DNA from: JBCBDX01 sp038529265
GTDB taxonomy: Bacteria > Pseudomonadota > Alphaproteobacteria > Rhizobiales > Rhizobiaceae
Length of the DNA: 64,000 bases
Assembly: GCA_038529265.1 (NCBI GenBank)
Contig: JBCBDX010000010.1
Coordinates: 1 to 64,000 of the forward strand
Direction: 5' to 3'
Position 1 is the first letter of the stretch, and every line of letters starts with the position of its first letter. This document shows, one piece after another, positions 17,696 to 26,640 of the stretch. The notes below the pieces were generated by a model. The model worked only from the letters and a program-made list of their open reading frames with translations, had not been told where the DNA came from and searched no databases. A program made the position numbers and the translations under genes.

Positions 17696-17716
17696 TGTAG
17701 TGATTCATTCACTACA
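17696..17716. promoter_or_regulatory. Candidate TetR operator palindrome
   Basis: Perfect inverted repeat TGTAGTGA-TTCAT-TCACTACA (8-base arms, 5-base spacer) between the divergent MBL-tetR and hydrolase units, 68 bases before the hydrolase ATG. Length and symmetry fit TetR-family operators, and the tetR gene is the second gene of one arm. Confidence 0.75.
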
Positions 17717-17783
17717 ACTGCTTTGAAACATAGCTCGCCCTTCTCAGTTTGTCGAGTGGCCAGCAAAACCAGGAGTTAACTCT

Positions 17784-18767
17784 ATGAAACCAATGGAAAT
17801 GTCTCGCCGAACTGCGCTTGGCCTGACGGGCGCGCTCTTTATGGGCGCCAGCCTCCCGCTCACCGCTCTGGCTGACGGTCATGCGGATCATCTGGCATCG
17901 CTTGATCGTGTTGAATTGGACGGCAATACGCTGGCCTACCTGGATGTCGGCGCCTCTGGCGCACCGGCTGTGATGTTGATCCACGGTATCCCAACATCAT
18001 CCTACCTGTTCCGCGATGTCGCCCCTCGGATCGCCGCCGCTGGGTACCGCGTTATCGCACCTGACCTGATGGGGTTCGGTGCCTCTGACAAGCCTGCCGA
18101 CCCAGCCGCCTACGCAACGGAGGCCCGAAGCGCGCGGCTCTTTGCGCTAGCCGATCATCTGGGCGTCGAGGATTTTGCGATTGTCTTGCACGACGTCGGG
18201 GGCATCACCGGCTGGCAGATGGTCCTAGACGCGCCCGACCGTTTGACCGCAGTGGTTGCAACCAACACAATCGTGGGACTTGCAGGCGTCACACCTGCAC
18301 CAGCGGTCATGCAGATCATGGGGCAACAGGCCACGCCGCAAGAGGTCTTCGCGCCGATGGCCGCACCGGAGGGCGCAGAAGACTTGGCGTTGATGTGGTT
18401 AGAGCAAGGCTGGTTTGGCCCGGGCTCTGTCCCTGCCAGCGAAACCGCCGTTTATGCCGCTGATATCGAGGGCGCGAATGTAGTCTACGAGACGTTTTTC
18501 GCGCAGGCCGTGCCCGCCTTCATGATGGGCGAAGAGGCCCGCAATGCAGCGCTGGCCGCCTACGCAGGCCCCACCGCAATCATCTTTGGTGAACAAGACG
18601 CCTACTTTGATGCAGACGTTGTGATTGGCGACTTGCAAGCGCGTTTGGGCACGCCGGACGCCAACATCACCCGCATCCCCGACGCTGGTCACTACCTGCA
18701 GGCCCATGCGCCTGAGGCGTATGTGAACGCCTTGACCAGCTTCCTCGATGCAGAACTTGCCGAATAG
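17784..18767 (+). CDS. Tat-exported alpha/beta hydrolase, haloalkane dehalogenase/epoxide hydrolase-like
   Basis: 327 residues. The N-terminus has a twin-arginine signal (SRRTALGLTGALFMGA) cleaved near ALADG, so the folded enzyme is exported to the periplasm. The hydrolase fold shows the oxyanion motif HGIPTSSYLFRDV, a nucleophile elbow LHDVGG with Asp rather than Ser, an acid candidate in FGEQDAYFD and the catalytic His in DAGHYLQ. An Asp nucleophile points to haloalkane dehalogenase, epoxide hydrolase or fluoroacetate dehalogenase chemistry. Export is unusual for those cytoplasmic enzymes. First gene of the rightward island operon and probably TetR controlled. Confidence 0.8.
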   Translation: MKPMEMSRRTALGLTGALFMGASLPLTALADGHADHLASLDRVELDGNTLAYLDVGASGAPAVMLIHGIPTSSYLFRDVAPRIAAAGYRVIAPDLMGFGASDKPADPAAYATEARSARLFALADHLGVEDFAIVLHDVGGITGWQMVLDAPDRLTAVVATNTIVGLAGVTPAPAVMQIMGQQATPQEVFAPMAAPEGAEDLALMWLEQGWFGPGSVPASETAVYAADIEGANVVYETFFAQAVPAFMMGEEARNAALAAYAGPTAIIFGEQDAYFDADVVIGDLQARLGTPDANITRIPDAGHYLQAHAPEAYVNALTSFLDAELAE

Positions 18768-18804
18768 GCATCCCCAAAACCCATCCGCAAACAGGAGAAC
18801 GACA

Positions 18805-19272
18805 ATGGCAAAAGTGACCACAAAACGCACGATCGATGCGTCCGCAGAAGACGTCTGGGCCAGCTTGGACGATTATGGCGGGATCGCGAAGTGGAACGAA
18901 AACCTTGCAGCATCCCGCATCCTGCCCGGAAGCGTAGAAACCGGGCTTGGTGCAAAGCGGCAGTGTGACTTGAAGGCCGATGGCAGCGAATATCTGCGCG
19001 AGACCATCAATGTGTATGTGCCCGGTCGCAAACTGGGTCTGGTGATTGATGACACGACGATGCCCATGAAAGGCGCGACCTGCCTCTTTGAAGTCCGCGC
19101 CCTTGGGAACAACAAAAGCGAGATCTCCTTCACCATGGATTTCAAGCCGCCGATGGGCATCATTGGCCAGCTTATGCTACCGATGATGAAGCCCATGCTG
19201 CGGGGCAAAATGGCTAAGGCCCTAGAGGGCAACGCCAAATACGTCACGCGCAACGCCTTCTCCCACGCGTAA
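18805..19272 (+). CDS. SRPBCC (START/Bet v1-like) family protein
   Basis: 155 residues from ATG 18805 behind CAGGAG. The polyketide-cyclase/START-like pattern is clear: TTKRTIDASAEDVWASLDDY, then GLGAKRQCDL and a long amphipathic C-terminal helix (QLMLPMMKPMLRGKMAKALEG). Members bind hydrophobic ligands in a central cavity; the ligand is unknown. It lies 37 bases after the hydrolase. Confidence 0.8.
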   Translation: MAKVTTKRTIDASAEDVWASLDDYGGIAKWNENLAASRILPGSVETGLGAKRQCDLKADGSEYLRETINVYVPGRKLGLVIDDTTMPMKGATCLFEVRALGNNKSEISFTMDFKPPMGIIGQLMLPMMKPMLRGKMAKALEGNAKYVTRNAFSHA

Positions 19273-19330
19273 CGCTTGGTTGGCGCGGCTCCGACCGCGC
19301 CACTCCCCTTCTCTTCGAAAAGGATAGATC

Positions 19331-20314
19331 ATGAACCGCGTGGTCCGATTTGCCACGCCGGACGGTCCTGCTGCGCTCGACATCCGGCAAGAAACTATCC
19401 CAACCCCGTCTTCCGGCGAGGTGTGTGTCACCATAGAAGCCGCCGGTTTGAACCGGTCGGAGTGGCTGTATTCGCGCGGTGAATACCTCTTTGAGCCGCC
19501 AAAAGACGCGTTGATCGGCGCAGAGGCAACCGGTCGGGTGCAGGCCGTTGGCCCGGACGTCACGGGGTTTGCTGTCGGCGATGCCGTTTGCATTCTGCCA
19601 AGCTTCCGCGTCGACCACTACGGCGTTCTGGCAGAGCACGCGCTTGTGCCCGCCACATCGGTTATCCCCCGCCCCAAAGGGTTGGACCCTATCCAGGCGG
19701 CGGCCGTGTGGATGGGGTTTGCAACGGCCTATGGTGGGCTGGTCACGTATGGCGGCCTGCGCCTGGGCAAAGACCAGCGCGTGCTGATCTCGGCCGCGGC
19801 ATCCTCGATTGGCATTCCTGCGATTCAGATTGCCAAAGACCACGGGGCCTATGTGATCGCCACCACACGATCGGCGGACAAACGCGATCAGCTTTTGGCG
19901 GCGGGTGCCGACCAAGTTGTCGTGACAGATACGGACGGCACGCTAGAGGGCGCAGAGTTCGATATCGCTTTTGATCCGGTCTCGGGCCCCTTTTGGCATG
20001 ACCTGGTCAACGCAGCCGCCCCCGGCGCACGGATCATCTCCTATGGCAGTCTGGCTTATTACGGCACTGAACCGAGCGTGCCGCTCTTTGCTCTGATCAC
20101 CAAGAACGTCCAACTCATCGGCTATTACGTGGTTTGGCATCTTTTTGAGAAACCCGAGCTTTGGGGTGCGGCCTATGACTATCTCTTGCCCCGTATCGAG
20201 GAGGGACGCTTCCAACCGCTCATCCACCATACCTATCCGTTGAGCGATGTGCGCGACGCCTACCTCGCGCTCGAAGGCAATGCGCCCATTGGCAAGATCG
20301 TCGTCACCCCATGA
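19331..20314 (+). CDS. MDR-family zinc-independent oxidoreductase (quinone oxidoreductase-like)
   Basis: 327 residues with the GroES-like domain (IEAAGLNRSEWLYSRGEY, then LIGAEATGRVQAVG) and an NAD(P)-binding Rossmann domain (RVLISAAASSIGIPAIQIAKDHGAY would exceed the usual GxGxxG: here Ala and Ser replace the first glycines). No structural zinc Cys cluster is seen, which fits the quinone-oxidoreductase branch. It probably reduces an enone or quinone-like substrate of the island pathway with NADPH. Confidence 0.8.
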   Translation: MNRVVRFATPDGPAALDIRQETIPTPSSGEVCVTIEAAGLNRSEWLYSRGEYLFEPPKDALIGAEATGRVQAVGPDVTGFAVGDAVCILPSFRVDHYGVLAEHALVPATSVIPRPKGLDPIQAAAVWMGFATAYGGLVTYGGLRLGKDQRVLISAAASSIGIPAIQIAKDHGAYVIATTRSADKRDQLLAAGADQVVVTDTDGTLEGAEFDIAFDPVSGPFWHDLVNAAAPGARIISYGSLAYYGTEPSVPLFALITKNVQLIGYYVVWHLFEKPELWGAAYDYLLPRIEEGRFQPLIHHTYPLSDVRDAYLALEGNAPIGKIVVTP

Positions 20315-20387
20315 CCGACCTACTCTGGCGGCATGGTTCGGGCGTCAGAGTCTCGCAAACTTCGAACCCACAACAGGAGACTTCAAC

Positions 20388-20828
20388 ATGACCGACGTAA
20401 CCGTAACCGTCGCCCAGAAAATATCCGCGCCCGTTGACAAAGCGCGCGCCGCCATCACCGACCCGCAATGGGAGAAGTGGTTGCCCTTCATCAAGTCAGC
20501 GGAGTGCGCTGGTACATCCGCAGGATCCTCCCGCGTTTGCGTGATGGACATGCCGGGGACCGAAATGGACGGCTATGAGCTGAAGGAGACGATCCTTGGC
20601 GTCGACGCCGACGCGGGCAGCTTGGCCTACTCCATCGAAAACCCGCCCATGCCGCTCAGCAATTTCTCTGGCTCGGTTGTGGCACAATCCGGCGAAGACG
20701 GCAGCACAACGGTTGTATGGACCGCAAATTTCCAGGCGGACCCCGAAAACGTTGAAATGCTTCGTGGCGCTATCATCGGGCAATACCAAGCCGGGATTGG
20801 AGCGTTGGAAGCTTACGCATCTGCATAG
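20388..20828 (+). CDS. SRPBCC family protein, second copy
   Basis: 146 residues from ATG 20388 behind CAGGAG. The START-like fold is recognisable (VAQKISAPVDKARAAITDP, then YELKETILGVD and VWTANFQADPENVEML). Only distantly similar to the first SRPBCC protein at 18805, so not a recent duplication. Last gene of the rightward island operon. Confidence 0.75.
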   Translation: MTDVTVTVAQKISAPVDKARAAITDPQWEKWLPFIKSAECAGTSAGSSRVCVMDMPGTEMDGYELKETILGVDADAGSLAYSIENPPMPLSNFSGSVVAQSGEDGSTTVVWTANFQADPENVEMLRGAIIGQYQAGIGALEAYASA

Positions 20829-20835
20829 CGCAAAC

Positions 20836-20874
20836 GGCCCGCGCTGCTCTGGCCTTACCGAGCGGCGCGGGGCC
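20836..20874 (+). terminator. GC-rich hairpin ending the island operon
   Basis: Arms GGCCCGCGCTGCTC and GAGCGGCGCGGGGCC pair with one bulge and one G-U pair, 8 bases after the stop. No T-run, but stem strength and position suggest transcription end or mRNA stabilisation. Confidence 0.55.
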
Positions 20875-21256
20875 TCCATGTCTCCGAGAACGATACCATG
20901 TATGCCGCACCAAGATTACGAAACCGGCCATTGCTAGATTAGGCGGCATCGATCAATTTGGGCTCGGAGTCAGATTTCGCCGCTCAGCGTTTCAACATCA
21001 GCAAAGCGCAGCCGAACGTCTCGCTATCGGAATGCAGTGATCGTCACGCCATTGATTTGCCGCGTTGTTCTCTAACCCGGGATGTTATCGACTTCTGTCC
21101 GCTTTGGGACAGCGTCCTCGTGGTCAGTTGCTGCGTCACCGCATGACCGCGAAGAGCCCAATCCTCCCAATGCTGCGCCGCGCACCAATGTCGGCTTTCC
21201 TATTTGATAGCTATTCCAATAGGCTCTTATGGGATTCAGAAGCTCAAATGCGGGTA
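20875..21256. other. Intergenic region, nothing convincing
   Basis: About 380 bases with no supported gene. Short open frames lack domains and ribosome sites. Confidence 0.4.
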
Positions 21257-21664
21257 CTAGTCCTCGACACTTAGTACTTCACGCCAAAGGACGACTTCAG
21301 GAAAACTTGCTCCCATGTAAAACGCTTCAAACACAGGAATAACGTCATCTATGAACAGGATTTCATCCGGCATCATTTTGATGTGCCCCGCGCCGCAAAC
21401 CAGCGTTTGAATACCCTCGAAGGGGCTTCTCTTTTCAGCTAAATAAGCTCTTGATAATGCGTTTGAATTGGTAGCCCTGTATTCAAGAATACACGTCACC
21501 CGTCCCCCCGCGACCTGAACGTAGCTTCCATCTACTGACGTAAGTGAAGCAAATGACGAAGGTCCATAGCTCTTTAGTTTTCGAAGAGTTGTTTCAACCC
21601 TGCCAAAATCTGAAACGTTCGATGGCTCTTGTTTTTCCGCTTCTAAGATCACGACGCACTCCAA
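21257..21664 (-). CDS. Hypothetical protein, 135 residues
   Basis: Not recognised with certainty. It starts at a TTG (21664). The pattern SYGPSSFASLTSVDGSYVQVAGG, then TCILEYR and a C-terminal VVLWREVL resembles small single-domain proteins of the Imm1-like immunity kind, which would suit an orphan immunity or stress gene, but this is a loose visual match. The composition looks protein-like, and no toxin gene lies beside it. Confidence 0.45.
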   Translation of the reverse strand: MECVVILEAEKQEPSNVSDFGRVETTLRKLKSYGPSSFASLTSVDGSYVQVAGGRVTCILEYRATNSNALSRAYLAEKRSPFEGIQTLVCGAGHIKMMPDEILFIDDVIPVFEAFYMGASFPEVVLWREVLSVED

Positions 21665-22229
21665 CGATTGAGAGCCAAATTTAGATTGGTCTCAGTTTTC
21701 TGCAAGTTGCTTTGGTTCTTCGCGAGCCGACCTTGGCGTAGCCGCATCGAAAACTCACTTTTGTCCCGCGACCTGTAAATTCCCCCCTTCAAAATTGCTG
21801 CGCGATTCACGAATGGCCGAAGTCGCCGCCGCGTGGCGGCGCATAAATTTTCGCCTGTGCAGAAAATTCTGTGTTGCGAGCGCGCTCAGCGCAAAATCGA
21901 GAGGTCCGGTGAGGGCTCAGAGCGGACATTTGCACCACAGACCGCGGGCGTCAGCTTTGGACCGGTTTTACCCATTTGGAATTTCCAAACGAATGACTGG
22001 GATGGGCTCTTTCCTGTCTTTCACCCCAATGCAGTATCGATCAAAAGAGTTCGCCACTCTCGGTCCATTCCTGCTGTTCGTTGGTGACAGCTACAACGGC
22101 CTCAATGCAGCCATGCTTGGCTGGGTATCACGTTTGCCAAATAATAGGCGGGAGTGCATTGATTACGGGCAAGCGGAGCCTTCGACCGAAAGTGGCTTAG
22201 GGTTGATAAAAGTGTCCGTGGCCAGCGCG
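21665..22229. other. Intergenic region with repeat-like debris
   Basis: 565 bases without a supported gene. Around 21900-21970 there is a stretch resembling the dispersed repeat at 8694 and 16246 and intergenic repeats familiar from marine Alphaproteobacteria (agagcggacattt, gcgtcagctttggaccgg). It probably is decayed mobile or integrated DNA. Confidence 0.4.
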
Positions 22230-23777
22230 CTATGACCGGTCGAATTTCCGGTCGATCACGATATCCGTCCCATCGTTCTTTGGTTCGACCATGTACATAC
22301 CGACCGCAATGATTGCGAACGCGATCCAGGCCAATGGGCTCAATTGCTCATCGAGCAGCAAAAAGCCCCAAATCACTCCAGCGATCGTCATCGTGTAAGC
22401 GGTCTGACTATAAAATACGGCACCGGCTGTTTTGATAAGATGAAAACCCATCAGATATGACGCGGTCGTAACCGCAATCATAAGCAGCAGTGTTAGTTCC
22501 AGCCGTCCCGGATCAGTCAAACTGATAGGGAATGTCTGGTCTTGCCAGAGTGCCCAGGGAACGCCGATCAAATTGGCAGCTACAAGCATCATCGCCACGG
22601 CGCCAACATCATCCAGACCGGTCGGACGAAAGCCCGCCATCATCATGACTTCAATTGCCAAAAGCAAAGGTATGAGGAGAGCGAAAATAAGCCAGAATGA
22701 GTTGGTCGCACCGCTTTGCCCCATCTCTGTCCATAGCACCAAACCGACGCCACCCAGCCCGACAACGAGGCCGACGAGACGACGCAAGGTTGCTTTGTCC
22801 ATGCCCGCAATGGCCGAAAAACCAAAGACGAGAAAGCCCTGCAGAGTGAGGACAAGCGAGAGTATCGCGGCCTCAACATGCTCACTTGAATAGAGCAGCG
22901 CCAGCCGCAAGAAGACCGCTGCTACGAGCGCCCAGGCAATGAAAAAAGCGATATTGGGAAGCGTGAGTTTGGGCAGGACACCACGCTGCCAGGCCAATCC
23001 GACAAAAATGGCGGCGATGACCGGATTGACCCAAACCATGAGACCGAGCGGGGTGGCACCTTCACTCATCACAATCCGGCTCAGCGAGGGTGTCAGTCCC
23101 CAAACAATGCCAATGGCAATCACCCATAGCGACCCGCGCAGTGTGCTGATCGTCTGGCGAAGCTTCAGCTCACGATAATAGATCTCGGACGCCATGCCTC
23201 GAAATACGATCGCCAGCCGCCCAAGCGGATCATCCTTGGTTGTCAGATCATCAAGGGCTAGCGTGTCGGGATTAAAGCGCCCGCTTTCGAGCACCTCGGC
23301 GGCCGCTGTCAGGCGGTCAATACGGGCGAAATATTCCAGTTCCTGATCCCGGAAACGCTTTTTTGCCAATGATGCATTCAAGCGTGCGCGCAACAGGACA
23401 GGATCAAAATCTTTCGGCAAAAAATCTTCAGCGCCGAGCTCGATTGCACGCACGACGCTTTCAACCTCATCATCGAGCGCCGAGATGACAATAACCGGTA
23501 AATGCTTGGTTGCGTCGTTGGCTTTCAGTTTTTCAAGAACGCCATACCCATCCAGACCTGGCATGACGATATCGAGGAGGACGGCATCAAACTCCTGCTC
23601 TTGTAAGATTTCGAGCGCCGCAATCCCGTCTTTGGCAACTTCGGTATCATGCCCGAGGGCGTTGACCGCCTTGCGCATTTTCATGCGCATTACAGAATTA
23701 TCGTCGACGATAAGAACGCGCGCCGGTGACGCTGAAGCATTTGCCTCTAGGCTTAAAGCATCACGATCGTTAGCCAA
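22230..23777 (-). CDS. Response-regulator receiver fused to EamA/DMT-family transporter
   Basis: 515 residues from TTG 23777. Residues 18-140 are a complete receiver domain: acidic pair D25-D26, phospho-acceptor D69 (VLLDIVMPG), S99 and K122. A helical linker (about 140-215, with DPLGRLAIVFRGMASEIY) resembles linkers seen after receivers in signalling proteins. From about 215 to 500 there are roughly ten hydrophobic helices forming two EamA repeats of the drug/metabolite transporter superfamily. It seems designed to have its transport activity or interactions set by phosphorylation. It overlaps the Hpt gene by 8 bases, and the hybrid kinase is next, so the phosphate route is local. No DNA-binding output exists. 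Transported substrate unknown. Confidence 0.85.
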   Translation of the reverse strand: MANDRDALSLEANASASPARVLIVDDNSVMRMKMRKAVNALGHDTEVAKDGIAALEILQEQEFDAVLLDIVMPGLDGYGVLEKLKANDATKHLPVIVISALDDEVESVVRAIELGAEDFLPKDFDPVLLRARLNASLAKKRFRDQELEYFARIDRLTAAAEVLESGRFNPDTLALDDLTTKDDPLGRLAIVFRGMASEIYYRELKLRQTISTLRGSLWVIAIGIVWGLTPSLSRIVMSEGATPLGLMVWVNPVIAAIFVGLAWQRGVLPKLTLPNIAFFIAWALVAAVFLRLALLYSSEHVEAAILSLVLTLQGFLVFGFSAIAGMDKATLRRLVGLVVGLGGVGLVLWTEMGQSGATNSFWLIFALLIPLLLAIEVMMMAGFRPTGLDDVGAVAMMLVAANLIGVPWALWQDQTFPISLTDPGRLELTLLLMIAVTTASYLMGFHLIKTAGAVFYSQTAYTMTIAGVIWGFLLLDEQLSPLAWIAFAIIAVGMYMVEPKNDGTDIVIDRKFDRS

Positions 23778-24135
23778 GGTCGGCCACTTTCAACGTGCTG
23801 AGTGCCGCTCTAGCCTCTCCTTCGGCTGCTTCAACGACTTGAACCAAGGCACTGGCGTTGAGCGCGTTTGACGCGTTCTTGCATTCCGTTTCCATCGCAA
23901 CACTTGCCGCTTCCAATTTCACGGCACCAAAGTCACGGGAATTGCCCTTTAAAGTGTGGGCAGCAATGGTTGCCGCTTTCCAGTCTTCTTGTGCAACTGC
24001 CGATTTAAGATTGGCAACGGTTTCGGGGGTGCTCTCCAGAAACTCAGTTTTTAGCTCTTCAAAGTCTTCTTCATCGCCACCGATAACATCCAAAAGACGC
24101 TTTAGTGCCGAAAAGTCCAATATGTCGTCCGTCAA
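23770..24135 (-). CDS. Hpt histidine phosphotransfer protein
   Basis: 121 residues forming a single Hpt four-helix bundle, with phospho-acceptor H60 in AAHTLKGNSRDFGA (HxLKG). It relays phosphate between receiver domains. Start overlaps the kinase stop by 4 bases (ATGA); its end overlaps the receiver-transporter start by 8 bases. The natural path is kinase H269, receiver D702 or D560, Hpt H60, then D69 of the fusion. Confidence 0.9.
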   Translation of the reverse strand: MTDDILDFSALKRLLDVIGGDEEDFEELKTEFLESTPETVANLKSAVAQEDWKAATIAAHTLKGNSRDFGAVKLEAASVAMETECKNASNALNASALVQVVEAAEGEARAALSTLKVADLG

Positions 24136-26480
24136 GCAAGTGCCTCTTGTGCCTGAGTTTCGCGAAACCGTTTCGCACCGTGTAACGCATGCAGTAGGGC
24201 GTCAACATCAATTGGCTTACTCAAATAGTCGTCCATGCCTGATTTCAGATATGTTTCCCTCTCAGAGGCCATCGCGTTTGCTGTTAACGCAATAATGTAG
24301 GGATGCTGCGACGGGTTTATCGCTTCCCGAATCAAGCGAGTGGCCATCAACCCATCCATTTCAGGCATCTCAACATCCATCAGGACAACATCATAGGACT
24401 TGTTCTGCACATGCTCGATTGCCTCCGCGCCGCTTGCGACAACATCTGCGTCATAACCATTGGCGGCCAGGATTTTTGAGCCCACCTTGCGATTAATTTT
24501 GTTGTCATCGACGAGAAGAATTTCCAGATCCAACGCTTTGTCAGATGGTGCATCGGTTATTGCCTCGTGTGGCCCGGTTTCAAGCTCACCGGAAATGACG
24601 CGCGATAGCATCTCAATAAGATGGTTCGATTTTGCGGGCTTGGTCAGTGTGCCAGCAAATCCAGCTTGCTCGACATGTTCTCGCCACTGATTTTCAACTT
24701 GCCCCAGAGAGCTGAACAAAATCATTGGGGGCAGCTTATCAGGCCATTTTTCTCTCAGTTTGTTGGCGAGTTCTGCGCCGTTCATATCGGGCATTTTGAA
24801 ATCCAATATGGCGACGTCAAAATCGCTCAAATCCCGATCCACCACATCGGTAGGCAGCCCGAAGGATGTAACCTGCATACCCCACTGGCGCAGTTTTTCC
24901 TCCAAGATCACACGGTTCGTCCGGTTGTCGTCGACCACCAGAACATTTTTGCCTTTTAAAGCTGCAATGCGTTGCTCCTTTGCTGCGCGATCGGGAACAG
25001 GAGCGACTTCGAAATTGGCGACAAAGGAAAATTCGGTGCCAATACCTACTTCGCTTTCAACGTGAATTTTGCCACCCATCAATTCAACAAGACGCTTGGT
25101 TATCGCAAGGCCCAAACCCGTCCCGCCATATTTACGCGTGGTTGAGGCATCCACCTGGCTAAAGGATTTGAACAATCGATCCATCCGGTCGGCCGGAATG
25201 CCTATGCCAGTGTCACGAACCGAAATGCGTAGCGGCACGATGTCCCCCACACTGACTTGGTCTGATGGTTCCTCACATTCTATGCTGAGTATGACCTCGC
25301 CGTCTTCGGTGAATTTTATGGCGTTGTTCAACAGGTTCATCAACACCTGCTTGATCCTTGTCGCATCACCAACAATGCCGGCCGGAACATCGGCACTGAT
25401 ACGGTTCGCCAATTCGATACCTTGAGAGGCAGCTTTTGACGTAACCAAATCGAGCGACGACTCTACGATTTCAGAAACGTCTATCGGTCGAGCCTCCAAT
25501 TCAATGGCGCCCGCTTCGACCTTTGAGAAGTCAAGAATGTCATTGATAATAGTCAGCAACGTGTCCGCTGCGGTGTTAATCGTCCCGCTATAGTCGCGTT
25601 GCTCCGTATTCAGCTTGGTACCCTGCAAAAGGTTGCTCATGCCGATAATGCCATTCAACGGCGTGCGGATCTCATGGCTCATGGTCGCCAGGAACGAACT
25701 CTTTGCCTCGTTCGCAGCCTCTGCTGCCTCGCGGGCAAGTTTCAATTCTGCTGTTCGTTGCTCGACACGGTCTTCCAACTCGAGGCGCGCTGATTCCAGC
25801 TTGGTCTCATGCACCTCCTGTTGTGCGAGCATTTTGTTAAACGCGGAAATAACGTCTCCCATCTCATCGCGGCTGGCCCAATCGACCGGCTTACGCTCGC
25901 CACCGGCGTCAATGGCTTGAATGGCGGAAAGAAGGCGCGCCAACGGTCTGCCAACTGTACGACCGTTGGCAACAAGCGCGGCAATAATAACAGCCAACAA
26001 CAGAACGCCTGCCAAAACCGCTGCGATGACCATGCGTTCGTTGCGCTCTGCGATAAGGCGGCTACCGCTGAGCGATACTTGCAACGAACCGATAACCTGC
26101 GGTTCGCCACCATCATTGAACACGATGTCGACCATGCCGCTTTGCAAGCCTTGGACTTCATCAACACGGCTCGATGACAGGAAAAGCCCGCGCTCGTCCC
26201 GAACCGTCAGTTCAACAACGTCAGTATCAATGAGAATGGCATCAGCAATCAGCTCCACCTGTTCGCGCGCAAGGTTCCACAATGGATCGGCCAACACCTG
26301 GCTCTGAATGGCCAGGGTACGCTCTAACTTACTCTCCATGGCGCGAAGGGCACGTTCGGACGAAATCCATTCGACGATGGCGAAGACAAAGGCTATCGCC
26401 AGAAGAACCAATGGCGCCACCACGGCAAAAAACTTCGCACGCAGTGAGAAAAGCCCCTTGCCAAAAAGTCGCACGCTCAC
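24132..26480 (-). CDS. Hybrid sensor histidine kinase with two receivers
   Basis: 782 residues, GTG start at 26480. Membrane helices at about 17-38 and 151-171 enclose a periplasmic sensor of about 110 residues, without a domain I can name. A HAMP domain (about 172-225) and a coiled coil follow. HisKA has H269 (FLATMSHEIRTPLNG); the ATPase domain has N-box NNAIKF, G1 DTGIGIP and G2 GGTGLGLAI. Two receivers follow, with acceptors D560 (AILDFKMPDMNG) and D702 (VLMDVEMPEMDG). The protein autophosphorylates and passes phosphate by relay. It is transcribed with hpt and the receiver-transporter, and divergent from a solute-binding protein that could present its ligand. Confidence 0.9.
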   Translation of the reverse strand: MSVRLFGKGLFSLRAKFFAVVAPLVLLAIAFVFAIVEWISSERALRAMESKLERTLAIQSQVLADPLWNLAREQVELIADAILIDTDVVELTVRDERGLFLSSSRVDEVQGLQSGMVDIVFNDGGEPQVIGSLQVSLSGSRLIAERNERMVIAAVLAGVLLLAVIIAALVANGRTVGRPLARLLSAIQAIDAGGERKPVDWASRDEMGDVISAFNKMLAQQEVHETKLESARLELEDRVEQRTAELKLAREAAEAANEAKSSFLATMSHEIRTPLNGIIGMSNLLQGTKLNTEQRDYSGTINTAADTLLTIINDILDFSKVEAGAIELEARPIDVSEIVESSLDLVTSKAASQGIELANRISADVPAGIVGDATRIKQVLMNLLNNAIKFTEDGEVILSIECEEPSDQVSVGDIVPLRISVRDTGIGIPADRMDRLFKSFSQVDASTTRKYGGTGLGLAITKRLVELMGGKIHVESEVGIGTEFSFVANFEVAPVPDRAAKEQRIAALKGKNVLVVDDNRTNRVILEEKLRQWGMQVTSFGLPTDVVDRDLSDFDVAILDFKMPDMNGAELANKLREKWPDKLPPMILFSSLGQVENQWREHVEQAGFAGTLTKPAKSNHLIEMLSRVISGELETGPHEAITDAPSDKALDLEILLVDDNKINRKVGSKILAANGYDADVVASGAEAIEHVQNKSYDVVLMDVEMPEMDGLMATRLIREAINPSQHPYIIALTANAMASERETYLKSGMDDYLSKPIDVDALLHALHGAKRFRETQAQEALA

Positions 26481-26640
26481 CCCTCCAAATCCTTAATAAC
26501 GTTTAAGCTAAGTGTTGACGGAAGGAAATGTCTCGGTTCAAGCTCTTTTTGGTAGGCTTCGTTGGAGCTTCAAGACCTATGGATGGCATAGCTTGGCTGA
26601 AACAGCGGGGAACATTTTCGAACTGGGGAGCTTCAAAAGC

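Noticed and set aside
21795..22235. 146-codon open frame with a Trp/Arg-rich N-terminus
   Set aside because: It crosses a repeat-like stretch, has no domain and ends inside the stop region of the opposite receiver-transporter gene.
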